A program made the translations under genes and the position numbers. Below the pieces are notes generated by a model, which saw only the letters and a list, made by a program, of their open reading frames with translations, had not been told where the DNA came from and searched no databases. A DNA stretch of 49,387 nucleotides from Bacteroidales bacterium (GTDB taxonomy: Bacteria; Bacteroidota; Bacteroidia; Bacteroidales; UBA932), in NCBI GenBank assembly GCA_015060325.1, contig SUYQ01000022.1:1-49387 (forward strand). Reading direction: 5' to 3'. Shown here one piece after another: positions 35,983 through 45,390 of this stretch (within the stretch, counting starts at the first letter, position 1; every line of letters starts with the position of its first letter).

Positions 35983-37449
35983 CTACCTTGCCATGAAATA
36001 CTTTCTTCTCTGCAGGAAGAATATGAAGCCAATGAATATCCACACAGCAAGCATGATGTAGGACTCCATACAGAAATTCACGCCCACAAGTCCAGGGATC
36101 GGAATCAGCTGAAGGACAATGAAGAATGCCGAGAACACAGCTCCCAGCAAAGAGAATATCTTCAGTTTGAATGAACCGTCGTTATATTTCTTCATAGTCA
36201 CATATGCAGCCATGCTCGTAGAAAGGAATCCGATAGATGCACCAATGGCACTCATATCCACAAACCAACCCAAAGCCTCACGGCCGAGAATCGGACCTGA
36301 GAGAGAGATCAGAATACAGAATATCATCGCATTCCTAGGAGTGCCATACCTATTGTCGATCTTTCCGAATACTGCTGGCAGATAACCGTCACGGCTCATT
36401 GAATACATAAGACGGCTCGATGCAAGATAGAATCCCATGATTCCTGACAGGACGGCACAAGACACCGCCATTCCTATCAGCACCTTACCGAAAACTCCCA
36501 GCATCTCTTCCGCAGCAACAAGCAACACCCATTCTCCTGCCATCACACGTTCTGGCCAGTTCTTTACAGCAGCGGCAGCAACTGTATTGTTGGCAATATA
36601 AACGAATGCACCGAAGAATATCGCTACAATCATTATCTTCATGACCTTACGGAACGAAAAATTGAACTCTTCCGCGGCCTGAGGAATGGTATCGAATCCG
36701 ACAAATGCCCATGGAGCAATAGCGAATGTAGCAAGAATAGCGGAAAGGATTCCCTGACGTCCTACATGTGCAAACTCGTTTGCACTCTCAACTGTAGCTC
36801 CTGCGTTAATGGCATCAGCCTTGTCAAAACCCCAGAGAGGCTGCATATTCGCAAAAGAGACCTTATCACTGATGAATGCAGAAATAGTAAGTGTGACTAT
36901 TGAAAGAATCAATCCAACCGACAGCACGGTCTGCACGATTCCAGCCTTCTTTACGCCCCATATATTCAGCAATCCGAACAAGATCAGTATTCCCATGGCC
37001 AGCAGCATCTCCCCAGTCCAGATATCAAACCCAGCAATATCGTAATGGAACCCCCATTGCAATATATCAGCGGACCCGTCCAAGCCATCTACAATCAGCC
37101 CTATCGCCGTCGAGTTCATCGGAACATTCGTTAGATATGCGGCAACCAGGAACCAGCCGCATATATATGCAGGCACTTTGCCGAAACAATTCTTCGTAAA
37201 CGTGAATTCGCCTCCGGCCTTAGGATACTTAGGGACCATATACGCATAGGTGCATGCGATGATGATCATTACAAGAGCACCGAGAATCATTGCGATTGCG
37301 GTACCTTCCACACCGGAATTAGGCAAGAATTTCTTACCAGGATTGATAAAGGATCCCCATCCGATTATACATCCGAACGCCAACGCCCACACATGGGCTG
37401 GAGACAAGTTTTTTCTAAGTGTGTTTTTAGGTTCTGTCGACATTGTCAA
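35983..37449 (-). CDS. APC-superfamily amino acid permease
   Basis: 488 residues with about 12 membrane helices. The first, ALAFGCIIGWGSFINPGKKF, is the APC signature with the unwound substrate-binding GWGSF. The substrate is unknown. Placed between phosphonopyruvate decarboxylase (1 bp) and the DUF2490 gene (6 bp), it may move an amine or aminophosphonate, but this is inference from position only. A slightly internal ATG at 37443 is an alternative start. Confidence 0.85.
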   Translation of the reverse strand: MTMSTEPKNTLRKNLSPAHVWALAFGCIIGWGSFINPGKKFLPNSGVEGTAIAMILGALVMIIIACTYAYMVPKYPKAGGEFTFTKNCFGKVPAYICGWFLVAAYLTNVPMNSTAIGLIVDGLDGSADILQWGFHYDIAGFDIWTGEMLLAMGILILFGLLNIWGVKKAGIVQTVLSVGLILSIVTLTISAFISDKVSFANMQPLWGFDKADAINAGATVESANEFAHVGRQGILSAILATFAIAPWAFVGFDTIPQAAEEFNFSFRKVMKIMIVAIFFGAFVYIANNTVAAAAVKNWPERVMAGEWVLLVAAEEMLGVFGKVLIGMAVSCAVLSGIMGFYLASSRLMYSMSRDGYLPAVFGKIDNRYGTPRNAMIFCILISLSGPILGREALGWFVDMSAIGASIGFLSTSMAAYVTMKKYNDGSFKLKIFSLLGAVFSAFFIVLQLIPIPGLVGVNFCMESYIMLAVWIFIGFIFFLQRRKYFMAR

Positions 37450-37450
37450 A

Positions 37451-38578
37451 CTATTGATTTAGAAATTCCATTAACATCATTTTGTTCTGGACAGGAGTGG
37501 TAGTGGGACGTCCCAGGTCCTTCCTGTTGCCCTTCTTCACCTTGACTTCAAGGAACACCGGTCCTTCTACAGTTCCGAGTCTCGAAAGGACTTCTGCAAG
37601 AGCCTCCAGGCAATCTACGCTCTCCACATGATTGTACCCGACAGCCTTTGCAACCGCCGGCAGGTCTATCCTCAGGCCCACCGTAGGCTGACCTCCGACA
37701 GAATCATGAGCTCCGTTATTAAATACCACATGGATATAATTCCTCGGAGCCTTGCTCGCCACAATAGCCATGGAACCCATATGCATTATGCTGGCCCCGT
37801 CACCATCAAAGCACCATACCCTGCGTCCGGGCTTTTCCATTGCTATTCCTAGAGCTATCTGAGACGCATGGCCCATGGCACCTACCGTAAGGAAATCCTT
37901 CTCATGACCCGCATTTGCACTCTCACGATATTCGAACAGTTCACGGCTGATCATACCTGTAGTACCGACAATCACATCCTTCTCTCCAGCAGAAGCGGCA
38001 ACCTGACGGATGGCCTCCTCCCTGGACATGCAAAGGTCGCTCTGTCCGACATTCTGCAAAGCATATTGCTCGAATGTATCCTTCTCGATAATAAGAGCAT
38101 ACACCTCATTTGTCTGCTGCATCGAAGCTACCGCCTTCTCGATCTGCGCCGCAGCCTTGTCCTCATCCTTGCTGAGCACATCATAGTTGATGCCCATCGT
38201 ATTGAGCAGTCCGGTAGTGATCTTGCCCTGCTTGACATGCTGAGGCTCATCATGGACTCCCGGACGTCCTCTCCAACCGATGAGAAGGAGGACAGGGATA
38301 TTATAAACCTCCTTGTCAGTCAGTGAGGCCAACGGATTGATGATGTTTCCCTCGCCGGAGTTCTGCATATAGACACATCCGATCTTTCCGGTAGCAAGAT
38401 GGTATCCCGCAGCAAGTCCTACGGCACCACCTTCATTAGCGGCAATTATATTATGATGCGCATCCATATTGTCGGATATGTATGCGCATATGTTTTTCAA
38501 AAGACTGTCAGGGACACCGGCATAAAAATCTATTCCCAATGACCCGAGCTTATCAATAAAGAATTTTGGAGAAATCAT
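37451..38578 (-). CDS. aepY: Phosphonopyruvate decarboxylase
   Basis: A thiamine diphosphate enzyme that decarboxylates phosphonopyruvate to phosphonoacetaldehyde and so pulls the unfavourable mutase step forward. From the ATG at 38578 it has 375 residues, the usual length. The start FYAGVPDSLLK and the ThDP motif from GDGASIMHMGSM to NNGAHDSVGGQPT are diagnostic. A longer start at 38656 would overlap the mutase gene and is rejected. Confidence 0.95.
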   Translation of the reverse strand: MISPKFFIDKLGSLGIDFYAGVPDSLLKNICAYISDNMDAHHNIIAANEGGAVGLAAGYHLATGKIGCVYMQNSGEGNIINPLASLTDKEVYNIPVLLLIGWRGRPGVHDEPQHVKQGKITTGLLNTMGINYDVLSKDEDKAAAQIEKAVASMQQTNEVYALIIEKDTFEQYALQNVGQSDLCMSREEAIRQVAASAGEKDVIVGTTGMISRELFEYRESANAGHEKDFLTVGAMGHASQIALGIAMEKPGRRVWCFDGDGASIMHMGSMAIVASKAPRNYIHVVFNNGAHDSVGGQPTVGLRIDLPAVAKAVGYNHVESVDCLEALAEVLSRLGTVEGPVFLEVKVKKGNRKDLGRPTTTPVQNKMMLMEFLNQ

Positions 38579-38585
38579 AGGTTCA

Positions 38586-39890
38586 TCAGTTTTTCGTTCC
38601 CGGTATAAGGTTGAGGATCTGCTTGATAGGCATGCAATACTGGGATGCAGCCTCAAGACTCCTGCTGTTCACCAGGATTGACTCAGCACACTTCACCATT
38701 GCAGGATATGCTGAGCGAAGCATATGGTTTGCATATATCACCACATTGATTCCCCACTCTGCAAGCTCTTCCTCGGTAAACTGATTGTAGGTAGTCGGAA
38801 CGGCAACTATAGGTGTATGCTGGTCCTTCTCCCTGAACCTGAGGCAGAACTCCTTGATATCATCCCCGCTCTTGTTCTTGGAATGGATCATGATACCGTC
38901 CGTGCCGGCCTCAACGTATGCATGACATCTTTCCAGGGCATCGTCCACTGACTTTCCTGCAATAAGCGACTCGCAACGTGAAATGACCATGAAGTCACGT
39001 GTAACCTGTGCATCCTTGCCTGCACGTATCTTGGCGCAGAATCCCTCGATCGTATCCTGAGTCTGCACTGCATCAGTTCCAAAAAGAGAATTCTGTTTGA
39101 GTCCGACCTTATCTTCGATGATCACAGCAGATATGCCAAGACGCTCAAGAGTACGGACTGTAAATCCGAAATGCTCCACCTTTCCACCTGTGTCACCGTC
39201 AAAGATGACAGGTTTCGTAGTCACCTCGAGGGTATCATTAAGGTCGTGCAGACGGGTAGTGAGGTCAACGGCCTCAATGTCCGGCTTTCCCTTCGACGTC
39301 GAATCTGTAAGAGATGATGACCACATTCCGTCAAACTCCCTGTGCTGTCCGTTCACCTCCACTGACGTATGCTCTACGATCAGGCCTGTGAGGCCGTTAT
39401 GAGACTCCAGGATACGCACGATAGGCTTTGCAGAAATAAGCCTCCTCAATGAGGCAAGCCTTGCCTGAGGAGTTGTACCGAGAGCAGCGATCTCCTTAGC
39501 CAGCCCGGCAGAGGTAATTCCCTGAGTATAAGGAATCTCAATAACTTCTCCACCTATCTCCTCCATCACTTTGTAGACCTCGTCACGTATATACTTGTCC
39601 GGCCCCTGAACCCAGTCATCGCCATGGATGATATAATCAGGCTTATATTTGAGAAGATTCGGAACATAGCTCCACTCATCCTGCGGAACGATCTCACTCA
39701 CCCCCTTGATATTGGAAAGCACATCCTTTCTCTGCTCATAATTAAGATATGGAAGACGCTTGTGAGTAGCTATCGCCTTGTCTGTATAAAGACCGATCAT
39801 GACCTCGCCATACTTGGCTCCCTCATTGATGATATTGGTAAGTCCCGGATGCATGATGTCTGCAATCATTCCCAGATAAACCTTCTTCAT
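38586..39890 (-). CDS. aepX: Phosphoenolpyruvate mutase with N-terminal nucleotidyltransferase-like domain
   Basis: Forms the C-P bond by converting phosphoenolpyruvate to phosphonopyruvate. The C-terminal domain (about residues 150-434) carries EDKVGLKQNS (259-268), matching the PEP mutase consensus EDKxxxKxNS. The N-terminal 140 residues resemble glycerol-3-phosphate cytidylyltransferases (VYLGMIADIMHPG, IIHGDDW). The expected HxGH motif reads HPGL (14-17), and the later ISST-type motif reads ITSA. The domain may therefore have lost catalysis. First gene of the operon, 7 bp before aepY. Confidence 0.94.
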   Translation of the reverse strand: MKKVYLGMIADIMHPGLTNIINEGAKYGEVMIGLYTDKAIATHKRLPYLNYEQRKDVLSNIKGVSEIVPQDEWSYVPNLLKYKPDYIIHGDDWVQGPDKYIRDEVYKVMEEIGGEVIEIPYTQGITSAGLAKEIAALGTTPQARLASLRRLISAKPIVRILESHNGLTGLIVEHTSVEVNGQHREFDGMWSSSLTDSTSKGKPDIEAVDLTTRLHDLNDTLEVTTKPVIFDGDTGGKVEHFGFTVRTLERLGISAVIIEDKVGLKQNSLFGTDAVQTQDTIEGFCAKIRAGKDAQVTRDFMVISRCESLIAGKSVDDALERCHAYVEAGTDGIMIHSKNKSGDDIKEFCLRFREKDQHTPIVAVPTTYNQFTEEELAEWGINVVIYANHMLRSAYPAMVKCAESILVNSRSLEAASQYCMPIKQILNLIPGTKN

Positions 39891-39926
39891 ATTACATCGT
39901 ATTATCAGTTATTTACTTAAATCTTA

Positions 39927-39934
39927 CAAAAGTA
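39927..39934 (-). promoter_or_regulatory. Probable -7 element of the phosphonate operon
   Basis: TACTTTTG on the minus strand, 37 bases before the aepX ATG. No clear -33. It is divergent from the SDR promoter 52 bp away. Confidence 0.5.
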
Positions 39935-39985
39935 CATAAAAAATATGATATATCATTGAAAAGTCACCCATTTGCATTTTTTTCG

Positions 39986-39993
39986 TAGATTTG
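39986..39993 (+). promoter_or_regulatory. Probable -7 element for the SDR gene
   Basis: TAGATTTG, 21 bases before the ATG at 40014. A TTTG exists at 39971 but only 11 bp away, so the -33 is not convincing. Confidence 0.5.
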
Positions 39994-40013
39994 CATGTCA
40001 AAACACTTATAAG

Positions 40014-40775
40014 ATGAAACGACTTGAAGGAAACGTCACCATCATCACAGGTGGCGGCAAAGGAATAGGCTTCGGCCTTGCACAGGCCTTCGCACAGGAA
40101 GGCTCAAACCTTGTGATCACCGGCAGGACCAAGTCCAGACTGCTGGATGCGAAGAAACGGCTCGAAGAAGAATATGGCATCGAAGTGCTACCGATCGTAG
40201 CTGACGGAGCAGATGAGGCTGCCATAAAGAATGTCGTAGCAAAGACCGTAGAGAAATTCGGCAAGATCAACACCCTGGTCAACAACGCCCAGGTTTCCAA
40301 ATCCGGCCTTCCGCTCGTCGAGCACACCAAAGAAGACTTCGACCTGGCGATCTACTCCGGTCTCTATGCAGCATTCTTCTATATGCGCGAATGCTTCCCA
40401 TACCTCAAAGCCGTCAAAGGCTCAGTCATCAACTTCGCCTCAGGCGCCGGCCTCTTCGGCAAGCTCGGGCAGTCGTCATACGCAGCAGCCAAGGAAGGCA
40501 TCAGAGGCCTGTCCAGAGTAGCAGCGGCAGAATGGGGCCCGGACGGAGTCAGGGTCAACGTCATATGCCCTCTGGCAATGACCGAGAGCCTCCAGCAATG
40601 GAAGGAGCATTACCCTGACCTCTACGAAAAGACCATCCAGGGCATCCCTCTCGGCCACTTCGCCGACCCTAAGAACGACATCGGCCGCGTCTGCGTCTTC
40701 CTCGCCAGCTCCGATGCCGAATACGTCACCGGCGAAACCATCACCCTCCAGGGCGGCAGCGGCCTGAGGCCGTAA
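40014..40775 (+). CDS. Short-chain dehydrogenase/reductase
   Basis: An NAD(P)-dependent oxidoreductase of unknown substrate; 253 residues. Visible are the cofactor loop TGGGKGIGFG, the NNAQ motif and the catalytic YAAAK (Tyr-xxx-Lys). The classical family ending (SSDAEYVTGETITLQGG) is present. It is divergent from the phosphonate operon and ends in a shared terminator with the uronate block. Confidence 0.9.
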   Translation: MKRLEGNVTIITGGGKGIGFGLAQAFAQEGSNLVITGRTKSRLLDAKKRLEEEYGIEVLPIVADGADEAAIKNVVAKTVEKFGKINTLVNNAQVSKSGLPLVEHTKEDFDLAIYSGLYAAFFYMRECFPYLKAVKGSVINFASGAGLFGKLGQSSYAAAKEGIRGLSRVAAAEWGPDGVRVNVICPLAMTESLQQWKEHYPDLYEKTIQGIPLGHFADPKNDIGRVCVFLASSDAEYVTGETITLQGGSGLRP

Positions 40776-40782
40776 ATCAAAA

Positions 40783-40815
40783 TGCCCGAAGGTCTTGTCA
40801 ATCGACCTTCGGGCA
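40783..40815 (-). terminator. Terminator between the SDR gene and uronate block
   Basis: Arms TGCCCGAAGGTC (40783-40794) and GACCTTCGGGCA (40804-40815) form a perfect 12-bp stem. On the minus strand it is followed by TTTTG, so it best terminates the minus-strand operon; it may also stop the SDR transcript. Confidence 0.75.
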
Positions 40816-40826
40816 CGTGTTAATAT

Positions 40827-41564
40827 CTACCCAAACAACTTCTTGGCTTCCTCGTAGCTGTCGAGGCTGCCGATGTCGAAGCGGCCGGCAGACATCGGCC
40901 AGGCATGCATGACAGTATTGTCAACCATGTAATGGGCCAGATTACCAGGGGCATCCTTGCCGCAGCCGTTCTCCACGCTGTGACGCACCAGATCCAGGTC
41001 CTTCTTGAGATAAATATAGAACGGCGGTACAGCCCATGTCGACTTAGGCACCACTGGCTTCTCCTCCATATTCAGGACGCGGTTGTTCTCATCCAGCACG
41101 ACGACGCCCGTGCGCTGCAGCCTCTCGATGCTCGGCTGCTCATGGCACATGATGCATGAGGAATCCTTCTGACGTGCGAAATCCACGAACTCCTGAAAAC
41201 TGAACATAAGGATATTATCCGCTGCAACCACCAGCAGGTCATCGTCCAGTCCCAACTTGTCCATAGCAAAAAGCAGATCACAGACAGCACCCAGACGAGT
41301 CTCATTTGTCGATGTGCCATCATCTACGATCGTCACAGGCTTCACGTAATTCTGTTTCGAAGCCCACTCCTCGAAAATCGGAGCAAAACGATGGTTGGTA
41401 ATGATGATATGCTCATCAATCGCATCGATACGGTCAATATCATCCATCATTCTGCCGAGAATGGTAGACTCCCCTATCTGCAGAAGCGGCTTTGGAAAAT
41501 TCCTGGTCAGCTCGCCAAGTCTGGTAGCATATCCAGCAGCAATAACTATATTCTTCATCATCAA
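40827..41564 (-). CDS. Sugar-1-phosphate nucleotidyltransferase
   Basis: 245 residues with the NTP-transferase signature AAGYATRLGELTRNFPKPLL at the N-terminus, VVAADNILMF for the metal-binding Asp, and EEKP. It joins a sugar-1-phosphate to a nucleotide. Because it follows a galacturonokinase-like gene by 33 bp, the natural guess is UTP plus galacturonate-1-phosphate, giving UDP-galacturonate. dTDP- or other sugar specificity cannot be ruled out. Confidence 0.85.
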   Translation of the reverse strand: MMMKNIVIAAGYATRLGELTRNFPKPLLQIGESTILGRMMDDIDRIDAIDEHIIITNHRFAPIFEEWASKQNYVKPVTIVDDGTSTNETRLGAVCDLLFAMDKLGLDDDLLVVAADNILMFSFQEFVDFARQKDSSCIMCHEQPSIERLQRTGVVVLDENNRVLNMEEKPVVPKSTWAVPPFYIYLKKDLDLVRHSVENGCGKDAPGNLAHYMVDNTVMHAWPMSAGRFDIGSLDSYEEAKKLFG

Positions 41565-41597
41565 ACATATAGCTCCCTCACTACGTTCGGGATCGCA

Positions 41598-42740
41598 TTA
41601 AACAAACCTGGCTCCATCATCCGTCTTGCAGAAATGAATCTCGAATGTCTCGGTATATTCCGGAAACATACGCAGATACTCGCTTGTGATCTGCTCACGG
41701 ATCTGCTCCTTCTTCGAAGGATCCACAAGCGCGATGCAGGCTCCTTTGAAGCCTGCGCCGCTGAAGCGGCCGCCATAGATACCGTCGCACTGACGCATGA
41801 TATTATATATCGCAATCAGTTCCTCGCTTCCGCACTCATAATTCTTGATCGAACTCTGGCAGCTCTCATAACTCAACGCACCGAAGAGTTCCAGATTACC
41901 GGTCTCCCATGCAGTCACTCCTTTGCGAACGCGCTTATACTCACTGTAGAAATGCTCCGCACGACGAGCAAAACGAGGCGGCATCTTATCCTTTGTCAGT
42001 TCGAATGTCTCCTTAGGGATATCACGCAGGAATGTCTTGTCAAGAGTCTTAAGAGGCATTCCGGTGTATGCCATCATGTTCCACGCTGCAGTCTTGCACT
42101 CTGCCACGCGAAGATTATAATCGCTGCTCACAAGGCTGCGTGTAAGTCCAGAGAAGATGATGGCGATCTCGAACTCCGGCATACGAGGATTCTTCTTAAT
42201 CACGCGATACTGCTCAGTATCAGTATCAAGGAAAAGAAGCGAATCCTTCTCTCCCAGAACGATGCAGGCCTGGTCGAGGATACCGTTGGTCAGACCGATA
42301 TACTCACGTTCCGCCTGACTGGCGATCCTGATCACCTCCATCTTCGAAAGCGTGATGTCGTTTGCCTTGGCAAGAGCCATCACATATGCAGTCAGCACTG
42401 CAGCACTGCTGGAAAGCCCGCCCACAGGAAGACTGCCCTTGATCACTCCCTCGATGCCCCTGCTCAACTCAAAGCGCTGCTTCAACGCATATTTGGCACC
42501 ACGTGCATAATCGCCCCAGTTTCCCTCCTTCATCTGCACGGGCTTCCTCACATCGAACAAAATCTCGCCCTCAAAAGTAAGACTCTTCAATGACACAGAT
42601 CCGTCCTCAGTAGGATTGAACCACAGGTCAACACCCTTGTCAAAAGCAAAACCGGTCACCAGACCATGCTGGTGGTCGACATGCGCACCGAGCGGGCACA
42701 CACGGTATGGCGAAAATATGTGATACTTATAGCCTTCCAT
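41598..42740 (-). CDS. GHMP kinase, galacturonokinase-like
   Basis: 380 residues. The GHMP ATP loop PVGGLSSSAAV is near 105-115. The N-terminal motif SPYRVCPLGAHVDHQ (10-24) resembles plant galacturonokinase more than galactokinase, whose motif is usually GRVNLIGEHTDY. Further similarity is seen in GILDQACIVLG, YNLRVAECKTAAW, KRAEHFYSEYKRVRKG and GGRFSGAGFKGACIA. The likely reaction is phosphorylation of D-galacturonate at C1. It sits 3 bp after a UDP-glucuronate 4-epimerase gene, which supports a uronate role. Galactokinase activity remains possible. Confidence 0.82.
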   Translation of the reverse strand: MEGYKYHIFSPYRVCPLGAHVDHQHGLVTGFAFDKGVDLWFNPTEDGSVSLKSLTFEGEILFDVRKPVQMKEGNWGDYARGAKYALKQRFELSRGIEGVIKGSLPVGGLSSSAAVLTAYVMALAKANDITLSKMEVIRIASQAEREYIGLTNGILDQACIVLGEKDSLLFLDTDTEQYRVIKKNPRMPEFEIAIIFSGLTRSLVSSDYNLRVAECKTAAWNMMAYTGMPLKTLDKTFLRDIPKETFELTKDKMPPRFARRAEHFYSEYKRVRKGVTAWETGNLELFGALSYESCQSSIKNYECGSEELIAIYNIMRQCDGIYGGRFSGAGFKGACIALVDPSKKEQIREQITSEYLRMFPEYTETFEIHFCKTDDGARFV

Positions 42741-42743
42741 AAT

Positions 42744-43808
42744 CTAGTTTATTTTAACACCGTTCTTATATCCATAATAGGCCGCATACCACTGCGCGAA
42801 AGCGCGCAGACCTTCGCGGAGCGAAGTTGACGGCTTGAAGCCGAAGTCGCGCTCAAGCGCCGACGTATCGGCAAATGTCACCGGCACATCGCCCGGCTGC
42901 ATAGGCACCAGCTCCTTATGCGCCTCAAAATCATAATCCGCAGGAAGTACACCAGCGTCCACAAGCTCCTGCTGAAGTATATCTACAAACTCAAGAAGAT
43001 TCTCCGGCGAACTGTTGCCGATGTTGTAGACAGCATAAGGAGGCAATGGAAGCCCATCCTCACCCATCTGGCGCTCCGGCGCCTTCTGTATCACGCGGAA
43101 TACTCCCTCCACGATATCATCAACATAGGTAAAGTCCCTCTTGCAGTTGCCGTAATTGAAGATCTGGATCTTGTCTCCCTTCACAAGCTTGTTCGTAAAC
43201 CCGAAATAAGCCATATCAGGACGTCCTGCCGGACCATACACAGTAAAGAAACGGAGACCGGTAGAAGGAATGTTGTAAAGTTTGCTGTAGGCATGAGCCA
43301 TCAGTTCGTTGCTCTTCTTAGTAGCAGCGTAAAGCGAAACAGGATTGTCCACCTTGTCATCAGTCGAGTATGGGACCTTCTTGTTGGAACCGTACACAGA
43401 CGAAGACGACGCATAAACCAGATGCTGCACGCCACCCTCATACTGCTCATACGAATGACGGCAAGCCTCGAGTATATTGTAGAATCCGATCAGATTGGCT
43501 TCTATATATGCATCAGGGTTGGTGATGCTGTAGCGTACGCCCGCCTGTGCGGCAAGATTCACCACGATCTCCGGCTTGAACGATGCAAAGGAATCATCGA
43601 TCAGCTTGCGGTCAGCTATATTGCCTTTCACAAAAGTGAAACCCTCAAAGCGCTCAAGCTCCGACAAACGCTCCACCTTCAGGGCTGGGTCGTAATAATC
43701 ATTCATATTATCGATGCCCAGAACCTGCGCATCGCTGACCCTGGCGAAAATCGCCTTCACAAGATTGCTGCCGATAAACCCCGCAGCACCGGTGACAAGT
43801 ATCCTCAT
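42744..43808 (-). CDS. UDP-glucuronate 4-epimerase
   Basis: Interconverts UDP-glucuronate and UDP-galacturonate. The 354-residue SDR-fold protein has TGAAGFIGSNL, the catalytic YAATKKSNELMAHAYS, and GLRFFTVYGPAGRPDMAYF and RDFTYVDDIVEGV, which are typical of this epimerase. It lies 3 bp from ugd upstream and 3 bp from the kinase downstream, so the steps are coupled. Confidence 0.92.
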   Translation of the reverse strand: MRILVTGAAGFIGSNLVKAIFARVSDAQVLGIDNMNDYYDPALKVERLSELERFEGFTFVKGNIADRKLIDDSFASFKPEIVVNLAAQAGVRYSITNPDAYIEANLIGFYNILEACRHSYEQYEGGVQHLVYASSSSVYGSNKKVPYSTDDKVDNPVSLYAATKKSNELMAHAYSKLYNIPSTGLRFFTVYGPAGRPDMAYFGFTNKLVKGDKIQIFNYGNCKRDFTYVDDIVEGVFRVIQKAPERQMGEDGLPLPPYAVYNIGNSSPENLLEFVDILQQELVDAGVLPADYDFEAHKELVPMQPGDVPVTFADTSALERDFGFKPSTSLREGLRAFAQWYAAYYGYKNGVKIN

Positions 43809-43811
43809 ATC

Positions 43812-45128
43812 TTAGTCTCTTTTGAATACATCCCTGGTATATACCTTATCTGCTACATCGTCAAGAACAGCATCATAACGGTTTGCAACAATAGCATCGC
43901 ACATAGTCTTGAACTTCTCTATATCATTCACCACAAGACTGCCGAAGAAAGTAGAGCCATCCTCAAGCGTAGGCTCATACACCACCACAGAGGCTCCCTT
44001 GGCCTTGATACGCTTCATCACACCCTGGATCGAACTCTGACGGAAATTGTCAGAATTCGACTTCATTGTAAGACGGTACACACCGACCACACACTTGCGT
44101 TCCTTCTCAACATCATAAGAAGCATTCGCCTCATAATATCCGGCCATCTCGAGCACCTGATCGGCAATGAAATCCTTCCTGGTCCTGTTACTCTCCACGA
44201 TCGCACGCATCAGATCCTGCGGCACATCCTGATAATTGGCAAGGAGTTGCTTCGTATCTTTCGGCAGACAGTATCCACCATATCCGAACGAAGGGTTGTT
44301 ATAATGATCGCCAATACGTGGGTCCAGACACACGCCATTGATAATAGCCTGAGTATCAAGACCCTTCACTTCAGCATATGTATCAAGTTCGTTGAAATAT
44401 GAAACGCGTAGAGCAAGATAGGTATTAGCAAAAAGCTTGACAGCCTCAGCTTCCTTCAGACCCATGAACAACGTCGGAATCTCCTCCTTCAATGCCCCTT
44501 CCTTAAGAAGCGAAGCAAATGTACGTGCAGCCTCTGCGAGCCTGTCAAAGTCAGCGATCATCGCAATCGCGCGATTCTCATCATCGAAATTATCGATGAA
44601 CTTCGGCACACCCACAATGATGCGTGACGGATACAGATTGTCATACAAGGCCTTTGACTCGCGAAGGAACTCAGGAGAGAAAAGCAGATTGAACTTCTTT
44701 CCGCGAAGACGCTCATCATAAGCGAAACGGAGAGCATACTTGACATACAAAGACCGGCAATATCCCACAGGAATGGTAGACTTTATCACCATCACCGCAT
44801 CAGGGTTCACAGCCAGGACCTTATCTATCACAGTCTCGACAGCAGAAGTATCAAAGAAATTCTTCTTCGGATCATAATTGGTCGGCGCTGCAATCACCAC
44901 GAACTCAGCATCGGCATATGCCGCCTCAGCATCCAGAGTAGCAGTCAGGTCCAATTCCTTTTCAGCGAAATACTTCTCGATATACTCATCCTGGATGGGC
45001 GATTTCCTGGCATTGATCATATCCACCTTCGCCGGCACGATATCAACCGCCATCACACTATGCTTCTGCGACAAAAGCGTCGCCATTGACAAACCGACAT
45101 ATCCGGTTCCCGCTACTGCAATCTTCAT
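43812..45128 (-). CDS. ugd: UDP-glucose 6-dehydrogenase
   Basis: Oxidises UDP-glucose to UDP-glucuronate with two NAD+. The 438-residue protein has the N-terminal GTGYVGLS fold, [17 protein letters not shown], and the catalytic Cys287 in [12 protein letters not shown]. It is the first gene of the uronate operon, behind a good promoter at 45158-45188. Confidence 0.95.
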   Translation of the reverse strand: MKIAVAGTGYVGLSMATLLSQKHSVMAVDIVPAKVDMINARKSPIQDEYIEKYFAEKELDLTATLDAEAAYADAEFVVIAAPTNYDPKKNFFDTSAVETVIDKVLAVNPDAVMVIKSTIPVGYCRSLYVKYALRFAYDERLRGKKFNLLFSPEFLRESKALYDNLYPSRIIVGVPKFIDNFDDENRAIAMIADFDRLAEAARTFASLLKEGALKEEIPTLFMGLKEAEAVKLFANTYLALRVSYFNELDTYAEVKGLDTQAIINGVCLDPRIGDHYNNPSFGYGGYCLPKDTKQLLANYQDVPQDLMRAIVESNRTRKDFIADQVLEMAGYYEANASYDVEKERKCVVGVYRLTMKSNSDNFRQSSIQGVMKRIKAKGASVVVYEPTLEDGSTFFGSLVVNDIEKFKTMCDAIVANRYDAVLDDVADKVYTRDVFKRD

Positions 45129-45157
45129 GATAATACTCTTTAAAAAACTAAATCATA

Positions 45158-45188
45158 CAAAGTTAGCACTTTTCCCCAAGATAACAAT
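45158..45188 (-). promoter_or_regulatory. Promoter of the uronate operon
   Basis: On the minus strand ATTG (45185-45188), 19 bp, then TAACTTTG (45158-45165), 30 bases before the ugd ATG. Confidence 0.65.
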
Positions 45189-45390
45189 AGCAAGAACCAT
45201 GACGCAAACGGGTATACATAGCCAGTTTTGCATGTGGCCGGTAAACTGCTGAGCTGCAACAGGTTGCCGACTGCACGTGCTCCCTTCTGGCGGCACGTGT
45301 ACATAGCTATATAGCTGACGCACAACGAATTGCACGCCACTCTCTTTTCCATGATCACCCAACGTGCTGACCATCAGCGATTTGGCCAGT
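45189..45390. other. Gene-free region
   Basis: No convincing gene. Short minus-strand frames have no recognisable protein character. The word GCACGTG occurs twice (about 45275-45300), which might be a degraded palindrome. Confidence 0.4.

Noticed and set aside
41391..42593. 400-codon open frame on the plus strand
   Set aside because: Antisense to the GHMP kinase and nucleotidyltransferase genes, no recognisable motif.
42918..44402. 494-codon open frame on the plus strand across the uronate genes
   Set aside because: Antisense to the UDP-glucuronate epimerase and ugd genes, both with clear motifs. The composition (Ile/Arg/His rich) is that of a codon-bias shadow.
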